In this document: piece after piece, positions 24,201 to 32,084 of the stretch
Layout of the letters: every line of letters starts with the position of its first letter
Position numbering within the stretch: position 1 is the stretch's first letter
Source of the DNA: Pararge aegeria
Taxonomy: Eukaryota; Arthropoda; Insecta; Lepidoptera; Nymphalidae
Length of the DNA stretch: 64,000 nt
Direction of reading: 5' to 3'
NCBI RefSeq assembly: GCF_905163445.1
Contig: NC_053187.1
Coordinates: 8,246,001 to 8,310,000, forward strand
Made by a program: the position numbers and the translations under genes
Notes under the pieces: model-generated
The model's input: only the letters and a program-made list of their open reading frames with translations
Databases searched by the model: none
What the model was told of the DNA's origin: nothing

Positions 24201-27200
24201 CCAGCCCGATTCGCCGGGCTAGATTTTGCTTTATTTTATTTAAACAATAAACTTACATCATTAAATTTTTAATTTAACCTAATACATTAAATCATTTATT
24301 TCTCTCCGTAGTCATTCTCTTCTATTCTCTTCTCGAGCGGGTGAAGATCATTATCTACACCCATGTACACCCAACAATAGAATATCATCATAGTAAACAA
24401 AAGCTGTATTTGACAGTTTGACAGTTCAAAAATAGGAGTGCTCCGATCGTCACCAAACAGGATTACTCGTAGGTCAATCCGGAGATTCCCTGAAAGTTAC
24501 ATTGAAATCGGTCCAGCCGTTTCGGAGCCTATACGGAACATACCCACACACATTCTCTTTTATATATATATATATATGGATATAGATAGACAGAAGATAG
24601 ATGTAATAGTGTATATGGGTCATAGTTAGCAGATAAAAATAAATAAATAAATTTAGCTTGATAACATCGTGATAAGTCTTATGCAGACTGGCCTGAGACT
24701 TCTCCATAATTTTCTCAAAAGCTTCTTATTTTGAGAGGAGAGTGATGCTCTGTAGAGGACCTGTCGTGAGCTTACAATGATGATGATAATAAGAGGGTGT
24801 TGCAAGAAGTTTTTTAGGGGTTTTTTTATACTACTGTGTAGTATGTTACGGCCGAGTGGCGCAGTGGGCAGCGACCCTGCTTTCTGAGTCCAAGGTCGTG
24901 GGTTCGATTCCCACAACTGTAAAATGTTTGTGTTATGAACATGAATGTTTTTCAGTGTCTGGGTGTTTATCTGTATATTATAAGTATTTATGTGTATATG
25001 TTCATAAAAAAATATTCATCAGCTATCTTAGTACCCATAACACAAGCTACGCTTACTTTGGGGCTAGATGGCAATGTGTGTATTGTCGTAGTATATTTAT
25101 TTATTTATTTATTTATTTATGTTGCCGTGTGGTGACACCAGATCAGAATACAGTAGTCACCACCCCACCTCATCCCGCGGTTGTCGTACGAGGCGACTAA
25201 GGGAATGTAACAGAGAGCAGGCAGCAGCGTCCTCTGTGCTACTACCATTTACTGCAATCACCATCTCGTCTGCCCAGCGTGGTGATTATGGTCTAATTCT
25301 CCGGTTGGTTAGGACTTTCGGCCATTAGTAACCGTTTAAGGATGTGTAGTTTAAAGCAGGAATATGGAATTATGGAAAACTCATTCAGTCTGTTTCTCCT
25401 TAGTTTTTTGTGTTTGCAAGTTTTTCCTTGTAGAAAGCGTTTTTTTTTATTAATAAAGTATTTATAAATATTTATAGCAAAAACACAAATAATCGCAATC
25501 ACATGGCAGATTTCCATGGAGAAAAACTGGTATACTTACTCAAAAAGATTTAAATTTTTAATTTTAAATCCAAAGAAATTACATACTAATTTTGATTGAA
25601 TATTTATAAATAATGGTGCAATATATATGGGTAGCGCAATTCACGATATTATATACACATAGTTATGAAGCGCATCGTAGATAAGGTTAATTTGTCTTCA
25701 ACGACACATTAATTAATTAAAAAGGTCTTATCTATTTGCTTACGATTGACTGGAATAGGATAAACAAGACTTATCACAGCATATTCATGACATCATTACT
25801 TTGACAGACACACCCTTCAAGAAAATTCATTAATATAAATATACTATGACAATAGCACACATCGCCATCTAGCCACAAATTAAGCGTAGCTTGTGTTATG
25901 GGTACTAAGATGACTGATGAATATTTTCATGAATAATATACATAATTACTTATAATATACAGATTAATCTGTACAGCCACTGAAAAATATTCATGTTCAT
26001 CACACAAATATGTTTTCGTTGTAAGAATCGTACCCAAGGGCTTCGGACTCGTGGGCCCCAAGCTGGATCAGGGCGCTGGTCTTCTCTCAGAATGAGACGG
26101 TTAAGACCGGGTCCCACCACGCTGGCCGAGTGCGGATTGGTAGACTTGACATGCCCTTGAGAACTTTATGACGAACTCTGACGCATGCAGGTTCTCTCAA
26201 GATGTTTTAATTTGTCGTTGAAACGTGATATATAATGCACACAACTTCGAAAAGTTATAGGTGCGTGCCAGGTTTCGAACTTGGTGCCCTGAAACGGATG
26301 TCGAAGCCTTACCCACTGGTCTCCCACCACTCAACTGGGCTATCACAGTTTAGTAAAATGTTGTACGTTAATTAATACCAGAATAATTTCATCAAAATCT
26401 TTCCACATACCTACCTAAAATTTAAGTATTTATGTAAATTACGTCTAGAACGTAGGTGTTCTTATATCGCGAGGTCTTAGATCAGGGTGAACTGCTAGTA
26501 ATACAAGGAGCAGGCGAATAGAAGTCTCAGATTTTACTGTGGTGATATTGTAGTTTATTTATGCCTTTAGAGTGAACCCTTTGGCTTCGTAAGTGTTAGT
26601 TCAGTGTCAGGGATGTGTCAAGAGTAGGTATTAAATAAAAAAAATTAGAAAGCCACGGGCATACGAAAATTCTCTAGTTCATATCATCATCATCATTTCA
26701 ACCCATTACCGGCCCACTACAGAGCATAGGTCTCCTCCCACAATGGGTTTAAGACCGTAGTCTACGCTGGCCCAGCTGGTTGATATGAATTAAAAGTAGA
26801 TATTAATGTACAACCCCCATCATATACAAAATACACGGGCATGGAAGTGCTAAAATAGATGCCATGGACTGCGAAAGTGTTAAAGAACAAAATAACTAGT
26901 GAAAACTGATATCATCACTACATTTTTATTGTTTTTTCAGATACTCACCGAACGCCCAAAGTTTCCGGAGAGACGGGAAAATAGTTGTCAGGCCGATGCT
27001 CGGTCCATGGATAGGCTTTCGAGAAACATCCGTACGGTGGGTAGCATCGCTCCATCTCCGCATCCTCTTACAAAATAAAAAAAATATTAAAACAAAATAT
27101 AGCATAATTTTATTTATTTACTACCAAAAGAAAGTGATAAAGAATAAACAAGAAACAAATTGATATTTTATTGATATTAGTAGGATACTTTGAAATGAAA

Positions 27201-27435
27201 GAAGAAAACAACAATAACAAAAAGCAATTCAGTAAATACTATTTTAGTAATCATCATTTTCCTTAGATAATTTAAGCGAAATTTAAATCAACTTGTAGTA
27301 CTTTATTGCATAAAAAATAAAAGTTCTAAAAAAATCGAACTAACCAAAACTGGGAAAATGGGTGGTGGAATTTTGTTGATCCATCAACACCATAATCGTT
27401 TGCAGCATTAACGTTGCACTCGTATTGTTCAACAT
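12297..27435 (-). CDS. Pancreatic-type triacylglycerol lipase with PLAT domain (11 exons)
   Basis: Exons, 5' to 3': 27435-27345, 27066-26949, 21592-21445, 20584-20423, 19898-19803, 18974-18827, 17879-17653, 16280-16115, 15563-15425, 13252-13061, 12375-12297. All junctions have GT/AG ends and compatible phases, giving 521 codons plus stop. It is a secreted-type alpha/beta hydrolase that splits ester bonds of acylglycerols. Visible features: CYPPYGCFSKAYPW after the N-terminus, FISHGF (oxyanion side), GHSLG with nucleophile Ser190, GLDPAAP with Asp218, and CNHERSYEFF with His304. Cys278 and Cys302 bracket a lid loop with the same 24-residue spacing as human pancreatic lipase. Residues from about 385 (PFCRVHYELTLKVS) to the ITVCP end look like a PLAT domain. 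The first exon gives only a weak signal peptide, so the true start could differ. Introns carry most of the window's repeats. Whether it digests food fat or mobilises stored lipid cannot be told from sequence. Confidence 0.88.
12512..12567. repeat. 56-bp near-perfect palindrome in lipase intron 10
   Basis: Two 28-bp arms (12512-12539 and 12540-12567) are reverse complements with a single mismatch and no spacer. It lies between the last two lipase exons, about 140 bp upstream of the final exon in the transcript. Origin unknown. Confidence 0.85.
14434..15150 (+). mobile_element. SINE (family 2) interrupted by a LINE tail
   Basis: The head GCGGTGATAGCCCAGTGGCTTC lies at about 14438-14464. The body resumes at about 14921 with GAGTTCGAATCCAAT (box B-like), CTCTAACTTTTCTAAGC, GGTGAAGGAAAACATCGTCAG and the CACTGGGCCAGCGTGATGGA block. 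The intact order is seen at 28457-28740. Located in lipase intron 9. Confidence 0.75.
14465..14921 (-). mobile_element. LINE 3' end inserted in a SINE
   Basis: Begins with the reverse complement of the tail AATAAAGATATTTTTGACTT preceded by a (AGTCAA)n tract, then the conserved stretches GCACTTTTGATGCGTACATA and CGAGGGTTCCAAACGCGTCC. The same sequence occurs in plus orientation at 34046-34336, and a piece at 30460-30600. Likely a 5'-truncated non-LTR element. No ORF of useful length. Confidence 0.65.
16720..16752. repeat. 15-bp perfect hairpin in lipase intron 7
   Basis: TGTTTCAAGGTTACA, loop ACA, then its exact reverse complement. It lies five bases outside the left arm of the larger inverted repeat 16758-17558. 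Confidence 0.8.
16758..17558. repeat. Perfect 40-bp inverted repeat flanking about 720 bp
   Basis: Arms 16758-16797 and 17519-17558 are exact reverse complements over 40 bp. The outer ends read TATAGTCGTAAAA and TTTTTACGACTATA, compatible with TA target duplication of a mariner-like MITE. The interior has no ORF with recognisable transposase. Both arms lie in lipase intron 7, the right one only about 95 bp from the exon 7 donor. Confidence 0.85.
18110..18372 (-). mobile_element. SINE (family 3) copy in lipase intron 6
   Basis: Contains GTTAGCGGGCTAACCTGTTAG, the TTTCTACGCGACATC block, GCACGTCTTTGGCGGTAGGG and CTAACTAGCCACGGCC in the order shared by the other copies. The tRNA-like head, if present, would lie at the right end, so orientation is minus. 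Confidence 0.65.
18600..18730 (-). mobile_element. SINE fragment (family 2, decayed)
   Basis: CTTCTCTCAGAATGAGAAGG followed by TAGGCC and CCACGCTGGGCAG matches the reverse complement of the family 2 tail. Head missing. Confidence 0.5.
19070..19275 (-). mobile_element. SINE (family 3) copy in lipase intron 5
   Basis: GACTGCAATCACTAA, the AGTGATGATGCAGCC block, GCGGGCTAACCGGGCTAGG and GGCACGTTTGAGACGGTAGA are in the family 3 order. More diverged than the 18110 copy. Confidence 0.55.
19587..19645. repeat. 21-bp hairpin next to a MITE-like terminus
   Basis: Arms 19587-19607 and 19612-19632 pair with one mismatch around the loop TCAT. It is followed directly by ATGCACGCCACTG, the same type of terminus as the hAT-like MITEs at 6968 and 30906. 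Probably the remains of such an element. Confidence 0.7.
19660..19770 (+). mobile_element. SINE-like repeat fragment (family 4)
   Basis: GCGATCACCAATCCGTCTTG, TGTGGTTATTATACGAGC and GAGGACTTTAGTCCAACAGT resemble the tails at 20970-21100 and 25122-25330. Unclassified. Confidence 0.5.
20970..21100 (+). mobile_element. SINE-like repeat fragment (family 4)
   Basis: Order GTGCTGCTACTACTACTATAC, CACCAACCCGTCTGCAAAGC and GGGCTTTTAGTC matches the fuller copy at 25122-25330. Lies in lipase intron 3. Confidence 0.5.
21106..21368. mobile_element. MITE with long imperfect terminal inverted repeats
   Basis: The left end reads CTAGCACAGGCAGGCGACA then ATTATATCCCC. The right end is the approximate reverse complement: GGGGATATAGATGTCTCCTG followed by CCGTGCTGG. 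Near the left end an inner hairpin pairs AAAAATTATATCCC with its complement. No ORF. Lies in lipase intron 3. Confidence 0.6.
22405..22530 (+). mobile_element. tRNA-like SINE head with tail
   Basis: CTGCCCCACTGATCTACAGG (box A-like), then GGGTTAAATTCCCGGG (box B-like, able to form a T-arm). It is followed by GTATTGGATTTCTCTGTTAG, typical of a SINE body rather than a tRNA 3' end. No convincing acceptor or anticodon arm, so not a tRNA gene. Confidence 0.5.
22676..22815 (+). mobile_element. LINE 3' end (CR1/Daphne-like)
   Basis: GAGATCGCTTTAGTGATAAG, TTTGCACGCTCTATTTTATT and GTGTGTGCAATAAAGACTTA, ending in (AAAC)n. Nearly identical to 31672-31800. The clade name rests on recalled tail sequences. 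Confidence 0.7.
23640..23850 (-). mobile_element. Interspersed repeat, inverted relative to the copy at 34500
   Basis: Shares CAGCATTGCAGCAATGCTG, GACCGGAACACAGCAT, AGGCGTAGGTGTTAAGCCTC and GCCGCCCTGT with the reverse complement of 34500-34675. Unclassified SINE-like element in lipase intron 2. Confidence 0.6.
23930..24100 (+). mobile_element. tRNA-derived SINE (another family)
   Basis: GAGCGGTTATAGCCTTGTGG with TTACGACTTCCGCCTCCC and a box B-like AGAGTTCCATCCC, followed by a body with CGAAACGACACTCCG. Single copy in this window. Confidence 0.5.
24190..24640. mobile_element. Interspersed repeat of the CCCGGCTTCGCCGGG type
   Basis: Starts CTAGCGTACCCAGCCCGATTC then GCCGGGCTAG and ends with TCGGTCCAGCCGTTTCGGAG, ACATACCCACACACATTCTC and an (AT)n/GATAGA tail. 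Such elements are very common in Lepidoptera and are often classed as non-autonomous Helitrons; I cannot confirm the class. Confidence 0.5.
24847..25119 (+). mobile_element. tRNA-derived SINE (family 1), near full length
   Basis: Best-preserved copy: ACGGCCGAGTGGCGCAGTGG (box A), GTGGGTTCGATTCCCAC (box B), TTTTTCAGTGTCTGGGTGTT, TACTTTGGGGCTAGATGGCA, then a clean (ATTT)n tail at 25096-25119. Lies in lipase intron 2. Confidence 0.85.
25122..25330 (+). mobile_element. SINE-like repeat (family 4)
   Basis: TGCCGTGTGGTGACACCAGA, CGCGGTTGTCGTACGAGGCG, CAATCACCATCTCGTCTGCC and GGTTAGGACTTTCGGCC. It follows the family 1 SINE tail directly. Related fragments are at 19660 and 20970. Confidence 0.6.
25832..26052 (-). 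mobile_element. SINE (family 1), minus orientation
   Basis: Reverse complement of the family 1 body: CACATCGCCATCTAGCC, CTTGTGTTATGGGTACTAAG and ACTGAAAAATATTCATGTTC. The tRNA-like head is diverged. Confidence 0.7.
26055..26345 (-). mobile_element. SINE (family 2), near full length, minus orientation
   Basis: Starts TCTTCTCTCAGAATGAGACG, then CCACGCTGGCCGAGTGCGGA, a GAACTTTATGACGAACTC block, and ends with box B TTCGAACTTGG and TGGGCTATCA, the reversed head. It abuts the family 1 copy. Confidence 0.75.
26690..26800 (-). mobile_element. SINE (family 2) 3' fragment
   Basis: (ATC)n tail, CAACCCATTACCGGCCCACT, GAGCATAGGTCTCCTCCCAC and CTACGCTGGCCCAGC, the reversed family 2 tail; the head is absent. 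Confidence 0.7.
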
Positions 27436-28456
27436 TTTCTACCCACGTAAGCACGACCAACTTTCGCCAAACAGTGTAACGTAAAACCGTAACTCAACCC
27501 ACGTTAGTGTCACTGTACTTTATCAAACGTTTTGTTTCTATATCAGTAATCAAAACCGTGCTGTCCTGCTAATTGTCCAGTTGAGTGAGTAATGGAGTAA
27601 ATTCAAGGCGCCTCTTGTTTATATAGTTCATAAATGCACTGGACACAACCTCTGCTGGTACGTATCATCACCTAATAGATCCGCATAGCTTCTAGTTTGC
27701 AGACGTTCCGGGATATGCCGATAAGAGGGGTTACGGCGTTATCAAAGCTCTGTTATTTGTTAAATGCGATTGACGCACGAGCGGTCTGCTCAATTATTAT
27801 AGGCGAGTAATTAATTATGTAGGGGCGCTGTGATTTGCGATCGAGATTGTCTTATTGCTGATTTTATCACTCCTCTAATAAAGGAGTCTAGACGTTCTGA
27901 CGATATGTCAAGTTATGTGGGGCACGAACTATTGTATAATTTACGAATTTCCAGAATACTTCAGATCCTCACTTTATTTAGACTAGTTAACGTTAGGTAA
28001 GTGTTATCCACAATAATTCGTTTGCACACAGCAGGTTGCGTTTTTTTCGTACTACCTTATTTTCAATAAAAAAATTTCCTTCAAATTATTTTTATTTAAA
28101 CTAATAAGTATCTTTTGTAAGTAATTTAAGAAAACGCACATTACTATCTTAATTTAAAATAAAAACAAACAACTAATAAAAAGCTGGTAGGTATACAGAA
28201 TGTCAATAATCGGACTTTGCAGTTTGATAAGTCACAAAATCCGGCTTAAAAAACTTTATGTAAACAATTGAATCATTAGCAAATTAATAACAAACAACAT
28301 AAACATAATTTAGTATCTGATATATTTTGTTTTGATAGACGTAGAACAATTAGTAGACTGTAACATAAGACGAGGTTAGTTAGAATGATCCATGAGATAA
28401 ATGTGGAATTGATATCAAGGATGTTTAAGGTTAGGGTAATTAATCCTTATTCAATA

Positions 28457-28740
28457 AGCGGTGATAGCGCATTGGGTAGGACTTCGACTTCAGTTTCGCG
28501 GGGGCGAGTTCGAATCCCAGCACCTCCAACTTTTTAAAGTTATGTGCGTTTTAAGAAATTAAAATATCACTAAGGCTTCAACGGTGAAGGAAAACATCGT
28601 GAGGAAACCAGCATGCCTGAGAGTTCTACATAATGTTCTCAAAGGTGTGTGGAGTCCACTAATAAGCAACGGGCCTTAACTCCTTCTCATTATGGCAGGA
28701 GATCTGTGCTCTGTTGTTTTGGCCGGGAACGGGTTTTTGA
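28457..28740 (+). mobile_element. tRNA-derived SINE (family 2), near full length
   Basis: AGCGGTGATAGCGCATTGGG (box A-like), GAGTTCGAATCCCAGCAC (box B), GGTGAAGGAAAACATCGTGA, CATGCCTGAGAGTTCTACAT and TCAAAGGTGTGTGGAGTCCA. Reference copy for this family in the window. Confidence 0.8.
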
Positions 28741-30515
28741 TGTGATTACGACGATTCAATAATCTATCATCATCACACTGCTGTACTTGCAGTTTACCGT
28801 TTACAATTAATTATCGAATGCAATGTCAAGCAGGTATGTATTTTAAAGAGTTTCTTTGCATTAAGCGTAAGAAAAAATCTTAGTAGTTGTGACCTAAAGG
28901 ATTTTATACATGGGAATAGATTTTTAAATATCGTTACCCGAATTGGACATACGATGTGAATAAATGTACCTACTAGCTGCGTCGCCTGTCACCGCTTCCT
29001 TGAAGCAAGCGTGGCTAATTTTCATTTATTTCTCTTAGTAACCAAACGCCGGTCGCGATGCGCTCCCGTGTCCAGCATGTTACTTTTGAGTGATTAAGCG
29101 AGAGGGTCATAATAAGGTCATAATTTCAAACAAAGAACACCCGACTAAGTTTTGATATACGCGTTTGGAACTCAAAGCTTTAGTTTTATGATATCGGATA
29201 TGGAAAATGATAAATATGTTCCTCAGAGAAGCCACCGAATCTTTGTCAGAGTATAAGAAACTTACCCTAAACCAAAGATAACGGCGACGCAGCACAGTTT
29301 TCATATCTCTTTTATCTTTCCGATATGATTACACGTAGAAATGATCAGGGTATATTATTTTTGATTATCCATCATATCACTTTTGCGATGGCTTCCATCT
29401 TAGAATGCATCGCTACCTTCAATAATGTAAACATTTCTGGTGTACCAAGTACCTATACACCAGTTTCAATTTACCTATTATACTTTTAATTCCCTATCAC
29501 AAATCACAGCACGTAAGCAAAAAATGTCCGTGCAGCAGCACTACATATTAATAGATAGCGCTGGCTAAGCAACGTCGACCCAAGTTAGTAAAACGATTAT
29601 TTCGGATGTTTCAAACTTTAGAAACAGAAAATTAGAAAAAATTTAAAAAAAATATATTCACTCCTAGCTTTATAACATTATGTGTCAACATCTGATGTGT
29701 CCAGAATATTTTAAGCCTTAAGTGACGGGCTTGCTGCTCGGTAGTGGGTTCTGAGGAGTTCTGTTTTCTGTCATCACATTATGTTCATCAGATAAACACG
29801 ACATTAAGACAAAACTAAACTTATAATATAAACTTCTAAGAGTTATATCCTAAGGAAACTGTGCTAAATTTCGGGATAGTAAGTATCCTGTGTCCTCGTA
29901 GTATGACTTCAAATCATGCCAAGTTTCATTTGAATATATTCAGTAGTTTCAGGCGTCGTGATGCGCGGCTAAAATACAGACTGCCATAAATAAAAATAAA
30001 ACAAAGATTGATAGCAGAGTATGCAACATTTCAATTTTCTCTTCTTCTATTTACGTATAATTATTTTATAGCTTTTTTTTTTAATTCTTCTGTTTCATGT
30101 AAAGCGGATAACCATTTGGTCAGAAATAGGGTATAGAATAAAGACCTTTTCTTCGCTGTGAAGAACGACATAGATTATTAGAGTTCAAGTAATTTAGCAG
30201 TACTCAGCACCTTAATGACAAGGTAGCTTGAAAGCAGCCGGCCCCACTTTCATCAGGCACGAGCCAGATTAATATATATTAATTTGTTGAATGTTGATGA
30301 TGGAAAAGAGCAACTGCCTGATTTACTGTCGGCTTTTTTTTACACTACAGACAATTTTGACGATTTAAAACTATTTATCTAGAAGGTCCTCTCTTATTTA
30401 GCGATTAATATCTAAATAATGTTTTTATCAAACTGGGGGATGTATAAATAGTTGATTTAAGTTTGCGTATGTAGTTATCGCCCTCATCCGACTGCCATGT
30501 ACACATCAATGAAGT

Positions 30516-30565
30516 AATGTACGCATCAAAAGTGCTATCATAGATAGCACTTTGATGCGTACATT
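30516..30565. repeat. Fold-back hairpin in a LINE 3' segment
   Basis: Arms 30516-30539 and 30543-30565 pair over 23 bp with a one-base bulge. Both contain the LINE motif TACGCATCAAA-GTGC found at 14510 (as complement), so the hairpin is made of two opposed pieces of the same element. Confidence 0.75.
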
Positions 30566-30905
30566 TCTTATGAGTTTTTAAATAAAGAAATATTAGACTT
30601 ACGACTATAATAGATAAATAAAGATTAGGTAAAAATCGACTACAATATACCTATAGATATAATATAAAAAGCTCGCTAAATTATTAACACAAATATTATT
30701 CATTGGTTGGTTTAAAAAATAACAACTTATGTAAGAGTTCAGTCTTAATATTTAATTTTATTAAACTTCTGTACCTAAGTAAATCAATCAAAACACAATT
30801 TCAAAAACAATAATTTCATGCATTATGTAAGTCACATATTTAATGTTATTAAATAAAAATCCACAATAGTGGATCCGCATCAAAATTAATCATAAAATAC
30901 CCTAC

Positions 30906-31439
30906 AGTGGCGTGTACTTAATAAAAGGCAATAATAATATTATTTAGGCATAATATATCGGTATTGCCTCCACATAATTTATACTACTTAAAAATAGAAA
31001 ATAGAAAATAAAAAATAAGCAATTTTCCTAAAAATAACTCTTGATGAGACACAGTGGTAAGTAATTTAAATATCTTGTTTATTTTGCATTCAGGAAGATA
31101 TAAAATCTTAAAATAATAATTTTAAGTTCATGTACGAAACTATTAATTATATCTCTTAAGCGGTGGCGTTCACATCGCTTTTGACCAGGGTCATAAGGCT
31201 GGGATAAGGCGTACAATTGAAAATCCCCCTCCTACAAGAGTTTAAATTTTGGGTAGGCAGCGCTTTTGTGTACGTATGAAGTGACTCTACTACTCGTATG
31301 TAATAATGTCAACCTGGACAAGCCTGTGTGTTAATTTGAACTGCATAATGCACACTTATCAAATTATTCCAACATTTAGCATTCATAAACATATGGAATA
31401 TTATATCCTATATTATAAATGTATAAAGTGCACGCCACT
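30906..31439. mobile_element. Larger hAT-like MITE
   Basis: Ends AGTGGCGTGTACTT and AAGTGCACGCCACT are inverted repeats like those of the 6968 element. A GACCAGGGTCATAAGG segment inside recalls the CCCTGGTCAAAAACC segment there. I found no target duplication. No ORF. Confidence 0.55.
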
Positions 31440-31671
31440 TGCCCAAGAGGCGTAAACAATTTTTAGGGGTGTCATAGAAACAATTAAACTTCATAAACAC
31501 GGGAACCTATCATTCCTGGTGCAATAGTAAGTATGGCAAACAAGACCTAATGGCCCGTAAGCAGTTATTTGAAGGTCGTTATGATTTTTTTAATAGTATT
31601 TTCATTTTACGATTTAATTAGAAATTGCTGAAAAAATGTATATTGTAATAAAACAAGAGAAGAGAAGAGAA

Positions 31672-31800
31672 TCGCTTTAGTGATAAGACCGCCTTTGCAC
31701 GCTCTATTTTATTTTTATTATTTTAAGTTTCTTCTGTATTTGTGTTTAATTTATATAAAATGTGTGTGTGCAATAAAGACTTAAAACAAACAAACAAAAA
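31672..31800 (+). mobile_element. LINE 3' end (CR1/Daphne-like)
   Basis: Near-identical to 22676-22815, ending in (AAAC)n, same orientation. The match starts at TCGCTTTAGTGATAAGACC, so both are severely 5'-truncated. Confidence 0.7.
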
Positions 31801-32084
31801 CAAGTGGCAGGCGAGTTTAAAGTTATCTTGCGGAAAGCCAGAATTGATTTATGTTTGAATCCAAAAACTACACTGCATCTTATTTTAAATGCCATCGAAT
31901 AAAACAATGTGATATATCCGACAGTTGGCAGCACTTAAGTTACGCGGAAAGCCATACAAAATTTCAACTTCAAAACACCCATCAAAAATTGCTAAAACTC
32001 TCCCAGAATATTAACTAAAGCTAATAAATGCATACAAAATTCATAATTTCCTAAAAATATACCCTCAATGGCGAGTGAATCAAA

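Larger units (their letters stand above)
27440..32084. other. Intergenic DNA between lipase and bora, no gene recognised
   Basis: Upstream region of the lipase and downstream region of bora, both minus. It carries a SINE, a fold-back, a MITE and a LINE tail listed separately. Pieces around 28976-29000 (CTAGCTGCGTCGCCTGTCAC) and 29840-29990 look like parts of the family at 24190-24640. ORFs at 29107-29304 and 31746-31934 are not credible genes. Confidence 0.6.

Noticed and set aside
24856..25200. 114-codon plus ORF and its overlaps
   Set aside because: Made entirely of the family 1 and family 4 SINEs.
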